From positions 2,404,486 to 2,468,485 of the forward strand of contig NZ_JH993797.1 in the NCBI RefSeq assembly GCF_000316115.1: a stretch of DNA of 64,000 nucleotides, read 5' to 3'. The notes beneath the pieces were generated by a model. That model was not told where the DNA came from. It saw only the letters and a program-made list of their open reading frames with translations, and did not search any database. The position numbers and the translations under genes are program-made. Origin of the DNA: Leptolyngbya sp. PCC 7375 (GTDB lineage Bacteria > Cyanobacteriota > Cyanobacteriia > Phormidesmidales > Phormidesmidaceae). Shown here piece by piece: positions 42,025-49,962 of the stretch (positions are counted from its first letter, which is position 1; every line of letters begins with the position of its first letter).

Positions 42025-43716
42025 ATGGCAGCAAAGACGATCCTGATCCTGACAGCGAATCCTTCAGATACTAGCCGTTTGCGTTTAGACGAAGAAGTTC
42101 GCGAAATCCAAGCAGGATTAAACCTATCCGCAGAACGGGACAGCTTTAACGTAGTGTCCCAATGGGCCACCCGACCTGACGATCTGCGGCGTGCCCTGCT
42201 CAAGTACCAACCCCAAATCGTTCATTTTTCAGGCCACGGTGCTGGCGCAGCAGGACTGCTCTTAGAAAATGACACTGGCGAGACCAAACCCGTCAGCAGC
42301 ATCGCCCTATCGCGTCTATTCCGACTCTTTACAAGAGTAGAATGCGTGCTGTTTAACGCCTGTTATTCGCAGCATCAAGCAGAGGCCGTGGTGGAGCATG
42401 TGGACTATGTGGTCGGCATGACCGATGCCATGGGAGATAGGGCCGCCATTGAGTTTGCCGTTGGTTTTTATGATGCCCTGGGCTATGGCCATCCAGTGCC
42501 CTTTGCCTATGAAGTCGGCCTGTCAGCCATTGCGTTAGAGGGCATTGATGAAGTCGCCACCCCCATTCTGAAAATACGCAAAGGGTTAACCGAAAAACTC
42601 GATGAGTCTCCAGAGCCCCAGACATCAAAGACTACCAATAAGGCCAAACCTGAGCTTGAACCAGAAACTAAGCAACGTTCTGCTGCTAAAACTGATAAAC
42701 CCATCATCCTTGAAGAGCCAGAGGGACTAGTCCCCTTAGACTCACCTTTTTATATAGAACGGCTGCCCATTGAAACCGACTGTTATGAAACCGTCGTCAG
42801 ACCAGGGTCTCTGATTCGGATCAAGGCCCCCCGACAGCTAGGGAAAACATCACTACTGGTCAGAAGCATGGCCCATGCCAGGGCACACGGGTTTGAGACG
42901 GTGCGCCTAAGCTTTCAAACCTCTGACAATGAAACACTGAACGATTTGGATGAATTTCTCCAATGGTTTTGCTGCAGTGTCACCGAGGAGCTGGATTTAG
43001 AAGATCGGCTTGCCGACTATTGGAAGGGAGCGCGGGGCATCGTTCGCCGTTGTCAGCGCTATTTTGAACGCTACTTGTTGAAGGAACTGGAGCAACCGCT
43101 GGTGTTAGGACTGGATGAAGTGGACCAGGTGTTCGAGCATCCCGAAATCGCCACAGACTTTTTTGGCATGTTGCGGGTATGGCACGAAGAAGGTAAAACC
43201 AACCCCATCTGGCGCAAGCTAAATCTGGTAATTGTCCATTCCAAAGAGGTGTACGTTCCCCTCAGCATTAACCGTTCCCCCTTTAATGTGGGGTTACCCA
43301 TTGAACTACGGCAGTTGAATGCGGACGAAATCGAAACCTTGATTGCTCGGCATCAGCTAAGTCTTTCTGCCCATCAAAAACAGCAGCTAGTGGAATTGGT
43401 GGGGGGACATCCATATCTCATGCGGGCAGCCCTTTACCAACTGGCACGAGGTCGCATGAGTTTGACTCAGCTGATGGAAGAAGCACCCACTGAGGGTGGT
43501 TTATACAGCGATCATCTACGGCGGCATTTGCTCAATCTAGAAGCGGATTCAGCTTTGCTCAGGGCCTTTAAGCAAGTGATTCCCAGCTATCAGCCGGTAC
43601 AGATTGGTTCCACAGAAGCGTTTAAGCTGCACAGCATGGGGCTGGTGAAGTATGACGGCAATGCGGTGGTGCCGTTATGTGGTTTATACCGGCAATATTT
43701 CCAATCTCGGTTATAA
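42025..43716 (+). CDS. CHAT caspase-like protease fused to an AAA-like (STAND) ATPase
   Basis: 563 residues. The N-terminal 175 residues are a CHAT protease domain: IVHFSGHGAG with catalytic His at about 71, and VLFNACYS with catalytic Cys at about 113. After a linker, an AAA-like domain follows: APRQLGKTSLLVRS (Walker A) near 270, VLGLDEVDQVF (Walker B), and a winged-helix-like C-terminus (LVGGHPYLMRAALYQLA). The architecture fits signal-activated proteolysis of the STAND type. I used ATG 42025 over a TTG at 42013. It is followed by a second AAA-like gene. Confidence 0.85.
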   Translation: MAAKTILILTANPSDTSRLRLDEEVREIQAGLNLSAERDSFNVVSQWATRPDDLRRALLKYQPQIVHFSGHGAGAAGLLLENDTGETKPVSSIALSRLFRLFTRVECVLFNACYSQHQAEAVVEHVDYVVGMTDAMGDRAAIEFAVGFYDALGYGHPVPFAYEVGLSAIALEGIDEVATPILKIRKGLTEKLDESPEPQTSKTTNKAKPELEPETKQRSAAKTDKPIILEEPEGLVPLDSPFYIERLPIETDCYETVVRPGSLIRIKAPRQLGKTSLLVRSMAHARAHGFETVRLSFQTSDNETLNDLDEFLQWFCCSVTEELDLEDRLADYWKGARGIVRRCQRYFERYLLKELEQPLVLGLDEVDQVFEHPEIATDFFGMLRVWHEEGKTNPIWRKLNLVIVHSKEVYVPLSINRSPFNVGLPIELRQLNADEIETLIARHQLSLSAHQKQQLVELVGGHPYLMRAALYQLARGRMSLTQLMEEAPTEGGLYSDHLRRHLLNLEADSALLRAFKQVIPSYQPVQIGSTEAFKLHSMGLVKYDGNAVVPLCGLYRQYFQSRL

Positions 43717-43723
43717 GTTAAGC

Positions 43724-43750
43724 GTCCCCTGAGCGGAGTCGAAGGGGGCG
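43724..43750. repeat. Dispersed imperfect palindrome (CCCTGAGCGGAGTCGAAGGG type)
   Basis: The inter-gene gap contains CCCCTGAGCGGAGTCGAAGG and, further on, CCAACAGCGTTCG, both of types scattered in many bacterial genomes. It separates the two AAA-like genes by 144 bp and contains no terminator with a T run. Confidence 0.6.
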
Positions 43751-43860
43751 CTGGCTGTGAAAGTTGGCTAACTCTGAAGGAGACGCTCCGCGAACGACTT
43801 CGCTCAGCCAACAGCGTTCGTAAGATAGTTACTTTCCTGATGCACACCCCCTAAAAGATC

Positions 43861-46800
43861 ATGGCTGAGTATCGATATCAAGTGGGCGGTAGCCTGCCGC
43901 CAGATGCCCCAACCTATGTTAAGCGTACGGCAGACGAAGAGTTTTACCGGTTGCTTAAGGCTGGGGAGTTTTGCTATGTACTGAACTCACGGCAGATGGG
44001 TAAGTCTAGCCTGCGGGTGCGCACGTCTAACCGATTGCAGTCAGAGGGTGTGGCCTGTGCTTCGTTGGATGTAAGCGGCTTGGGTACCACTACTATCGAA
44101 CCGGCGGAGTGGTACTTCGGCATTATGGACAGCCTGGTGGATCGGTTTAATATCGATGGGCTAGATCCTGGCTTTGACCTGGATGACTGGTGGGAGGAGA
44201 ACCATAATCTACCTCCGGTGCGACGATTTGGTAAGTTTCTTAGCCATGTGCTGTTGCGGACAGTCACCCGGCCCATGGTGATTTTTCTAGACGAAATTGA
44301 CAGCGTCCTCAGTCTGGAGTTTGAGGCAGATGATTTCTTTGCCGTCATTCGAGAGTGTTTTAACAATCGAGCGGATAACCCTGACTATAATCGGCTGACA
44401 TTTGCTCTGATTGGGGTGGCCACACCGACAAATTTGATCCAGGCAAAAGAACGGACGCCGTTTAATATTGGTCGAGCGATTCAGCTGACGGGGTTTACCT
44501 TTGAAGAAGCGGTTCCACTGCTGCCAGGGTTAACCGAGAAAGTGAGCGATCCGGAAGCGGTGTTGCGGGCGGTGCTGCACTGGACGGGGGGACAGCCTTT
44601 TTTAACCCAGAAGGTTTGTCAGTTAGTCATTCAGGCGGTGGAACGCACAGCAGAACAATCTGCCGCAGATCAGCTAGTGGCCCAGGTGGTGCATACCCAC
44701 ATTATCGATAACTGGGAGATGCAGGATGAACCGCCCCATTTAAAGACGATTCGAGATCGGCTGAGGGAGAATTCACGGGCGGGACAGTTGTTGAACCTGT
44801 ATCAAAAGATTGTGGAGCGGGGACATATCCCGGTAGACGGCAGTGCTAAGCAGATGGCACTGCGGTTGTCGGGGCTGGTAGTGGAGCAGGATGGCAGGTT
44901 GCAGGTGTATAACCCGATTTACCAGACGGTGTTTACCCAGGACTGGATAAGGGATGCGTTGGTGAGTATTCGGCCCTATGGGGAGAAGTTGGAGGCGTGG
45001 GTGGCGGACCCGCAGGATAGTTTGTTGTTGCAGGGGGAAGAGCTGACCGACGCGCTAGATTGGTCGGAGTCGCGTAGTTTGGGCAAACAGGACTATGAGT
45101 ATTTAGTGGAGAGTCAGAAGCTGGGGTTGCGGGCGGAGCTGGCGGCAGTGCAGGTGACGGTGGCACAGCAGACGCAGTTGTTGAATACGAAAAATAAGGC
45201 GATTCAGCGAGCGGATGATGAGTTAGCAAATGCTAAAGCAGATCTCAAGCGTATTAATCGACAAGCTCGCTGGACTACTGGAATAGGAATAGGCCTGGTA
45301 AGTATGGCTTTAGCAGGAGCATTTTGGTCTGGGAACCATGCACTTGCCCAGGGAGAGGAAGCCCGTAGAGCGAGGGAAACTGCTAAAGACTCAGAAATAG
45401 AGTTGTTAACGACTCAAAAATCACTCGAAAGATTAGAGACACGAAATACTGATCTACTTGAAAATAACGAAGATCTTTCAGAAGCAAATGAGCAGTTAAC
45501 TGAAGTCAATGCAGAAGTGACTGAAGAGGCAAAAATAGCTTTAGAAGATTCAAAAACAGCCAAACAACAGGCTGAAACTATCCGCGAACAATTGACAGGA
45601 TTGAATCAAGACTTAACCATCAAAAATAATCAGTTAGGAAATGTGCAAACTGAATTAGCAAGTGCCCGTTCTAATTTGGGCGTACTACAACAAAGCGTTG
45701 ACACCTTACAGCAAAATGTCAGTGAGCTAGAGCTAACACAGAGACAACAAGAAGAGCGGTTGGAATCGGTAAATAGCTCTCTAAACTTTGCAAATCGGCA
45801 AAGAGAGGAGGCACAAGAAGCCATCCGCTTTTCCATTGGCTCTTTAGGCATTCAACGGTTTAGGAACACTTTTTATGAACTGGGTGGCCTGAAAAATGCG
45901 ATTAGTTACTTAGAAGAGGGGTTAGAGAAAACCAAAAAGACTCAAGACAAAAGAGGGGAAGGTTACACCCATGGAAACCTGGGAAAAGTCCATAACATTC
46001 TCGGACGATATCCTGAGGCGTTAGAGGCCCATGAGAATCATTTAACTATTGCAAGGCACATTCAGGATCGAAAAGGTGAGGCACAAGCTCTAGGGAATAA
46101 GGGTGAGGTACTGTATAACCAGGGTAAATATCCACAAGCATTGGAATTTCATCAACAGCATTTAGTAATTACACGAGAGATCAAAGACAGATTGGGTGAA
46201 AGTCAGGCCCTGATGAATTTAGGGCGGGTGTACTTAGCCACAGGAGACCCAAACAAAGCGTTAAAAACTCATCAGGACAGTTTAGAGATTGCTATATCCA
46301 TCAAAGATCGAATTGGAGAAGGGCAAATTCTCAGCTATATGGGGGATGTATATAATTTTCAAGGACAAATAGATAAGGCACTGGAACATTACGGACAGGC
46401 AGTGAAAATTGCTGAGGCCATTGAAGATAGTTTTGGAGAAACTGAGCTGCTAAGGAAAATAGCCGATATAAAAAGACGTCAGGGTGATGATAATGAGGCT
46501 CTAAGTGTCTATGAATATACTCAAGAACTGTCTAGGGTTATTCAAGATACCAAAGGTCAAAGTGACAGTTTGCGTAGCATTGGACAAATTAGAGCTGATC
46601 AATATAACTATGATGCAGCGTTGATTAACTATCGTTTAGCGTTAGATCTCTTGTATGAATTAGGAGATAAAGCGGGCGAGGGTAATATGCGTCTGACGAT
46701 TGGTCAGTTATATGAGGCTCAAAGTCAACCTTTAGAGGCATTGAGCTATTACGAGCAAGCACTTAATATTCATCAGGCGATTAGTAACCGTAGTGGAGAA

Positions 46801-47895
46801 GCTATGAGTCTTCATCAGATTGGGGACACATATTTAGCTCGATCTCTATATTCAAAGGCTCTGAGCTATTATGAACAGTCCTTAACCATTCACCGCGAAG
46901 TGGGCGATCGCGGAGGTGAAGGGACTATCCTCAACAACATTGGCAGTGTCTATCGTAGACAGGGAAACTATAGCGAGGCCCTCAGGTATTATGAGCAGTC
47001 CTTAGTTATTTATCGAAAGGTGGGCGATCGTGAAGGAGAAGGGGCTATCCTCAACAACATTGGCAGTGTCCATCTCAATCAAGAAAACTACGATGAATCT
47101 CTCAAATATTTAGAACAAGCCTTAGCCATTCGTCGCGAGATTAGCGATCTTAGAGGAGAGGGAACCACTCTTAACAATATCGGCAATGTCTATCTTGACC
47201 AAGAAAACTATGATGAGGCTCTCAAGTACTTAGAACAGGCCTTAGCCATTATGCAAAAGGTTGGCCATCGTAGGAGAGAAGGAATCGCATTGAGTACCAT
47301 CGGTAAAATTTATGATGCTCAGGGTAAAAATGAAGAAGCAATAGTTTATTATCAGCAGGCTTTAACTATAGCAAAAGAGCTAGGAATACGTTCCAGTGAA
47401 GGATACAGAACGTATTTGATTGGTACTATCTATGCTAAGCTCGCTCAATATTCAGAAGCCCTAGATACCCTTCAACAGGCTTTATTGATTCAGCGTGAGG
47501 TGGGCGATCGCACCGGCGAAGGCGTCACCCTCAGCAATATTGGTGCAGTCTATGATGCCCAAGATCAAGATGATGATGCCTTAGTTTATTATCAGCAAGC
47601 TCTTAATATCGCAAAAGAATTAGGACTTCGATCTAGTGAAGCATATGGAACCTATTTAATTGGTACAGTTTACGTTGAACTTGCTAGATATTCAGAAGCC
47701 CTAGACACTCTTCAACAAGCATTTTTCATTATGAAAGAGTTAGGCCAGGAAGAGCTTATGCAACGGGCTCAGCGTTGGATGACAGATGCTCTTAATGGCA
47801 TTCGCAATAATTCTGTTAGCGAGTATCAACAACAATGTCAGACGGTTAGCCAAGCCACAGACATTCCCCTGGTCGAGCTTTGTCCAGCAGAGTAG
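43861..47895 (+). CDS. Giant AAA-like ATPase with membrane helix, coiled coil and TPR array
   Basis: 1344 residues. An AAA-like (AAA_35) ATPase at 1-350 has NSRQMGKSSLRVRT (Walker A) and MVIFLDEIDSV (Walker B), then a winged-helix-like part (TGGQPFLTQKVCQLV). One hydrophobic helix lies near 472-493 (GIGIGLVSMALAGAFWSG). A long coiled coil spans about 500-650 (Leu/Glu/Gln heptads). About fifteen TPR repeats follow from 670 to 1320, many nearly alike (ALxYYEQSLxIxRxVGDRxGEG). It would be a membrane-tethered STAND NTPase. Its partner may be the CHAT-AAA protein just upstream on the same strand. Confidence 0.85.
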   Translation: MAEYRYQVGGSLPPDAPTYVKRTADEEFYRLLKAGEFCYVLNSRQMGKSSLRVRTSNRLQSEGVACASLDVSGLGTTTIEPAEWYFGIMDSLVDRFNIDGLDPGFDLDDWWEENHNLPPVRRFGKFLSHVLLRTVTRPMVIFLDEIDSVLSLEFEADDFFAVIRECFNNRADNPDYNRLTFALIGVATPTNLIQAKERTPFNIGRAIQLTGFTFEEAVPLLPGLTEKVSDPEAVLRAVLHWTGGQPFLTQKVCQLVIQAVERTAEQSAADQLVAQVVHTHIIDNWEMQDEPPHLKTIRDRLRENSRAGQLLNLYQKIVERGHIPVDGSAKQMALRLSGLVVEQDGRLQVYNPIYQTVFTQDWIRDALVSIRPYGEKLEAWVADPQDSLLLQGEELTDALDWSESRSLGKQDYEYLVESQKLGLRAELAAVQVTVAQQTQLLNTKNKAIQRADDELANAKADLKRINRQARWTTGIGIGLVSMALAGAFWSGNHALAQGEEARRARETAKDSEIELLTTQKSLERLETRNTDLLENNEDLSEANEQLTEVNAEVTEEAKIALEDSKTAKQQAETIREQLTGLNQDLTIKNNQLGNVQTELASARSNLGVLQQSVDTLQQNVSELELTQRQQEERLESVNSSLNFANRQREEAQEAIRFSIGSLGIQRFRNTFYELGGLKNAISYLEEGLEKTKKTQDKRGEGYTHGNLGKVHNILGRYPEALEAHENHLTIARHIQDRKGEAQALGNKGEVLYNQGKYPQALEFHQQHLVITREIKDRLGESQALMNLGRVYLATGDPNKALKTHQDSLEIAISIKDRIGEGQILSYMGDVYNFQGQIDKALEHYGQAVKIAEAIEDSFGETELLRKIADIKRRQGDDNEALSVYEYTQELSRVIQDTKGQSDSLRSIGQIRADQYNYDAALINYRLALDLLYELGDKAGEGNMRLTIGQLYEAQSQPLEALSYYEQALNIHQAISNRSGEAMSLHQIGDTYLARSLYSKALSYYEQSLTIHREVGDRGGEGTILNNIGSVYRRQGNYSEALRYYEQSLVIYRKVGDREGEGAILNNIGSVHLNQENYDESLKYLEQALAIRREISDLRGEGTTLNNIGNVYLDQENYDEALKYLEQALAIMQKVGHRRREGIALSTIGKIYDAQGKNEEAIVYYQQALTIAKELGIRSSEGYRTYLIGTIYAKLAQYSEALDTLQQALLIQREVGDRTGEGVTLSNIGAVYDAQDQDDDALVYYQQALNIAKELGLRSSEAYGTYLIGTVYVELARYSEALDTLQQAFFIMKELGQEELMQRAQRWMTDALNGIRNNSVSEYQQQCQTVSQATDIPLVELCPAE

Positions 47896-47924
47896 CGATT
47901 TTGCCAATGCCACAGAGCAAGACA

Positions 47925-48770
47925 CCGTAGGTTGCGGTTGAGGCACGAAACCCAACACTTCCAACCGCCACCAACACAACACCCAACATTTTTATACAAT
48001 CACCATTCGGAATTATCGGCTTCGTTGGGTTTCGCAAGATTGAGATTCTGGCATAAAGCGTTTATCTCCTAAGAAACACAAGCTAATCAACCCTAAAATA
48101 GACTGATTGTCGACAGAATCACGACAATTGTGTTTCTTGCCGGTTGAGCGAACAGCCCTACTGTTCGTAAAAGGCTCAGATCTTGCACTAAGGTCGGTTG
48201 TGAAGCTCAAACCCACGTTGGGTTCAAAACCCAACGCTAATTGAGGGCTGTCCACTAAAGGGACAAGATTGGCTGGGCAGCCCTAGATATAGAGCTTCTA
48301 GGGATTCTTTAACCGCTTGAGCGGTTTTGAGCCAGTTAGCCTTGCGACTTTGAGTCCAAGGCGGGTTAATGCTTCCTTGCCAGGTGCAAGATCTCAGTTT
48401 ATCCAACACGATCACCATTTGACGGAACACCGTAGGTTGCGGTTGAGCCACGAAACCCAACACATCCAACCCCAACCGCCACCAACACAACACCCAACAT
48501 TTTTATACAATCACCATGCGGAATTATCGGCTTCGTCGGGTTTCGCAAGATTGAGATTCCGGTATAAAGCGTTTATCCAACACGATCACCATTTGACGGA
48601 ACACCGTAGGTTGCGGTTGAGCCACGAAACCCAACACTTCCAACCGCCACCAACACAACACCCAACATTTTTTATACAATCACCATTCGGAATTATCGGC
48701 TTCGTTGGGTTTCGCAGGATTGAGATTCTGGCATAAAGCATTCATTTTGACGGCTCAACCGCAACCTACG
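47925..48770. repeat. Cluster of ~170-bp dispersed repeats (three units)
   Basis: Units start with CGTAGGTTGCGGTTGAG at about 47925, 48430 and 48606, each followed by ACGAAACCCAACA, a stretch with TTATACAATCACCAT, then GGGTTTCGCA(A/G)GATTGAGATT. The third unit closes with GGCTCAACCGCAACCTACG at 48752-48770, the inverted complement of the start, so each complete unit is a large palindrome-bounded element. A MITE A copy is inserted in the junction of the first two. No coding content. Confidence 0.85.
48176..48396 (-). mobile_element. 221-bp MITE, family A, copy 2
   Basis: Inverted relative to copy 1 and exactly the same length, with terminal repeats TCAGATCTTGCAC and TGAGATCTTGCAC. GTTTATC follows it at 48397-48403. 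The same GTTTATC occurs at 48060-48066, and the empty site AAAGCGTTTATCCAACACG is preserved in the sister repeat near 48557-48575. That supports a 7-bp target duplication, but 109 bp (48067-48175, ends AAGAAACACAA/TTGTGTTTCTT inverted) lie between the left target copy and the element. They may be another small insertion. Confidence 0.75.
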
Positions 48771-48917
48771 ATTTTGGAAGCTGCATCAACATCTAATGCC
48801 AAATCATTACCATTTCCTGATACATCTAAGCACCTAAGGATAATTTCGAATCCAAGCTTTAAGGCAGGTGATATACCATAGGAGTGTGACCATTATCCAT
48901 GGCAACCGCATAAACCC

Positions 48918-49202
48918 ATGAGCCCTCTGGTCCAACAAATCATTCAGCGTCTAGACCGCCTACCAGACTCAGCACTGCGTCAGGTTCTACTCCTTGTAGA
49001 TAGCTTGCTAGGCTCATTACAAAACGCTCAGGATACCTCCAGCAGTTCTTCAAACTGCATCTCTGAAACAAATGACATGCCCAACCTAGAAAACCACGGG
49101 GGCATCTGGCTAGTCAAAGCAACTAAACAGCCAACACCTGACTACAATTCAGTAATTTTTCAAGTCCGCGAAGAGCGTATGGATAACCTGACCCAATGGT
49201 AG
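48918..49202 (+). CDS. Small antitoxin-like protein, unproved
   Basis: 94 residues. The start LVQQIIQRLDRLPDSALRQVLLLVDSLL resembles helical openings seen in small cyanobacterial antitoxin-like proteins (DUF2281 style). The end (DYNSVIFQVREERMDNLTQW) looks compact and conserved. No clear toxin gene follows; the next frame breaks after about 20 codons. It sits inside a repeat-rich stretch, so it could be an orphan or remnant of a toxin-antitoxin pair. Confidence 0.5.
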   Translation: MSPLVQQIIQRLDRLPDSALRQVLLLVDSLLGSLQNAQDTSSSSSNCISETNDMPNLENHGGIWLVKATKQPTPDYNSVIFQVREERMDNLTQW

Positions 49203-49320
49203 ATAAGGTGCTATTGAATTTGGGCGATGATGTAGCCAGCATAGTGAGAGTAATCACGGTAAAATAAAATCTCATTTCAAGGCCTATTAACAAACAACAC
49301 GACCACCATTTCACGAAACA

Positions 49321-49493
49321 CCGTAGGTTGCGGTTGCGGCACGAAACCCAACACTTCCAACCATCATCGCCATCAACACAACACCCAACATTTTTTATAC
49401 AATCACCATACGGAATTATCGGCTATGTTGGGTTTCGCAAGATTGAGATTCCGGAATAGAGCGTTCATTCTGGTGGCTCAACCGCAACCTACG
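49321..49493. repeat. ~170-bp dispersed repeat, fourth unit
   Basis: A complete unit starting CCGTAGGTTGCGGTTG and ending GGCTCAACCGCAACCTACG (49475-49493), related to the 47925-48770 cluster. Bounded by inverted terminal repeats. Confidence 0.85.
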
Positions 49494-49962
49494 ATTGTGG
49501 ATATCGTTGGTATTGCTTGGTATCGTTGGGTTTCGCAGGGTTGAATCTGTTTATAGATTTGACAAGCGCTCACCCAAGAAGTTTTAATAAATTAAATTCT
49601 GGGAAAACTACAAAGGAGTCAAAGAAGGTGCATCCCGCACAAACCTTTCTTTGACATGCATCTTACCGAAAATCTAGTTCCCTACACATTCTTTAGCGAC
49701 ACGAAAAGATATTGAACGGTAAAGTCTTTACCCTCAATCAAACCATTATCCGGGCCATAACCTACTCAGAGGTAAGTGGTCTATATGGTCGCAACCCATA
49801 ATCTGGATTTCGGGGTATTAATTGTTACCGCGTTTCAGGCGGTGCATTAAATCAGACAGCTCTAACCAACATTACCGACATTATTGTTGTGCTTCCGACA
49901 GCGCCTGGATCTGTCGGAATTTCCCTGCGCCAACATCACCTGCAACCATTATTAAACTCGCT
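49494..49962. other. Intergenic region upstream of the beta-helix gene
   Basis: About 470 bp; one further partial copy of the GGGTTTCGCAGGATTGA repeat near 49525 and a short inverted repeat (AAAGAAGGTG..CCTTTCTTT, around 49620-49650). Translation frames open upstream of 49963 look like non-coding extension. No gene supported. Confidence 0.6.

Noticed and set aside
49203..49314. Possible toxin gene after the small antitoxin-like gene
   Set aside because: The plus-strand frame stops after about 20 codons. A minus-strand peptide ending YAGYIIAQIQ looks protein-like but is interrupted upstream by a stop; too little to call.
49822..49962. N-terminal extension of the beta-helix gene
   Set aside because: The extra 47 residues are rich in Cys, His and Arg and not a signal peptide; MATITVTSTAD is the usual start.
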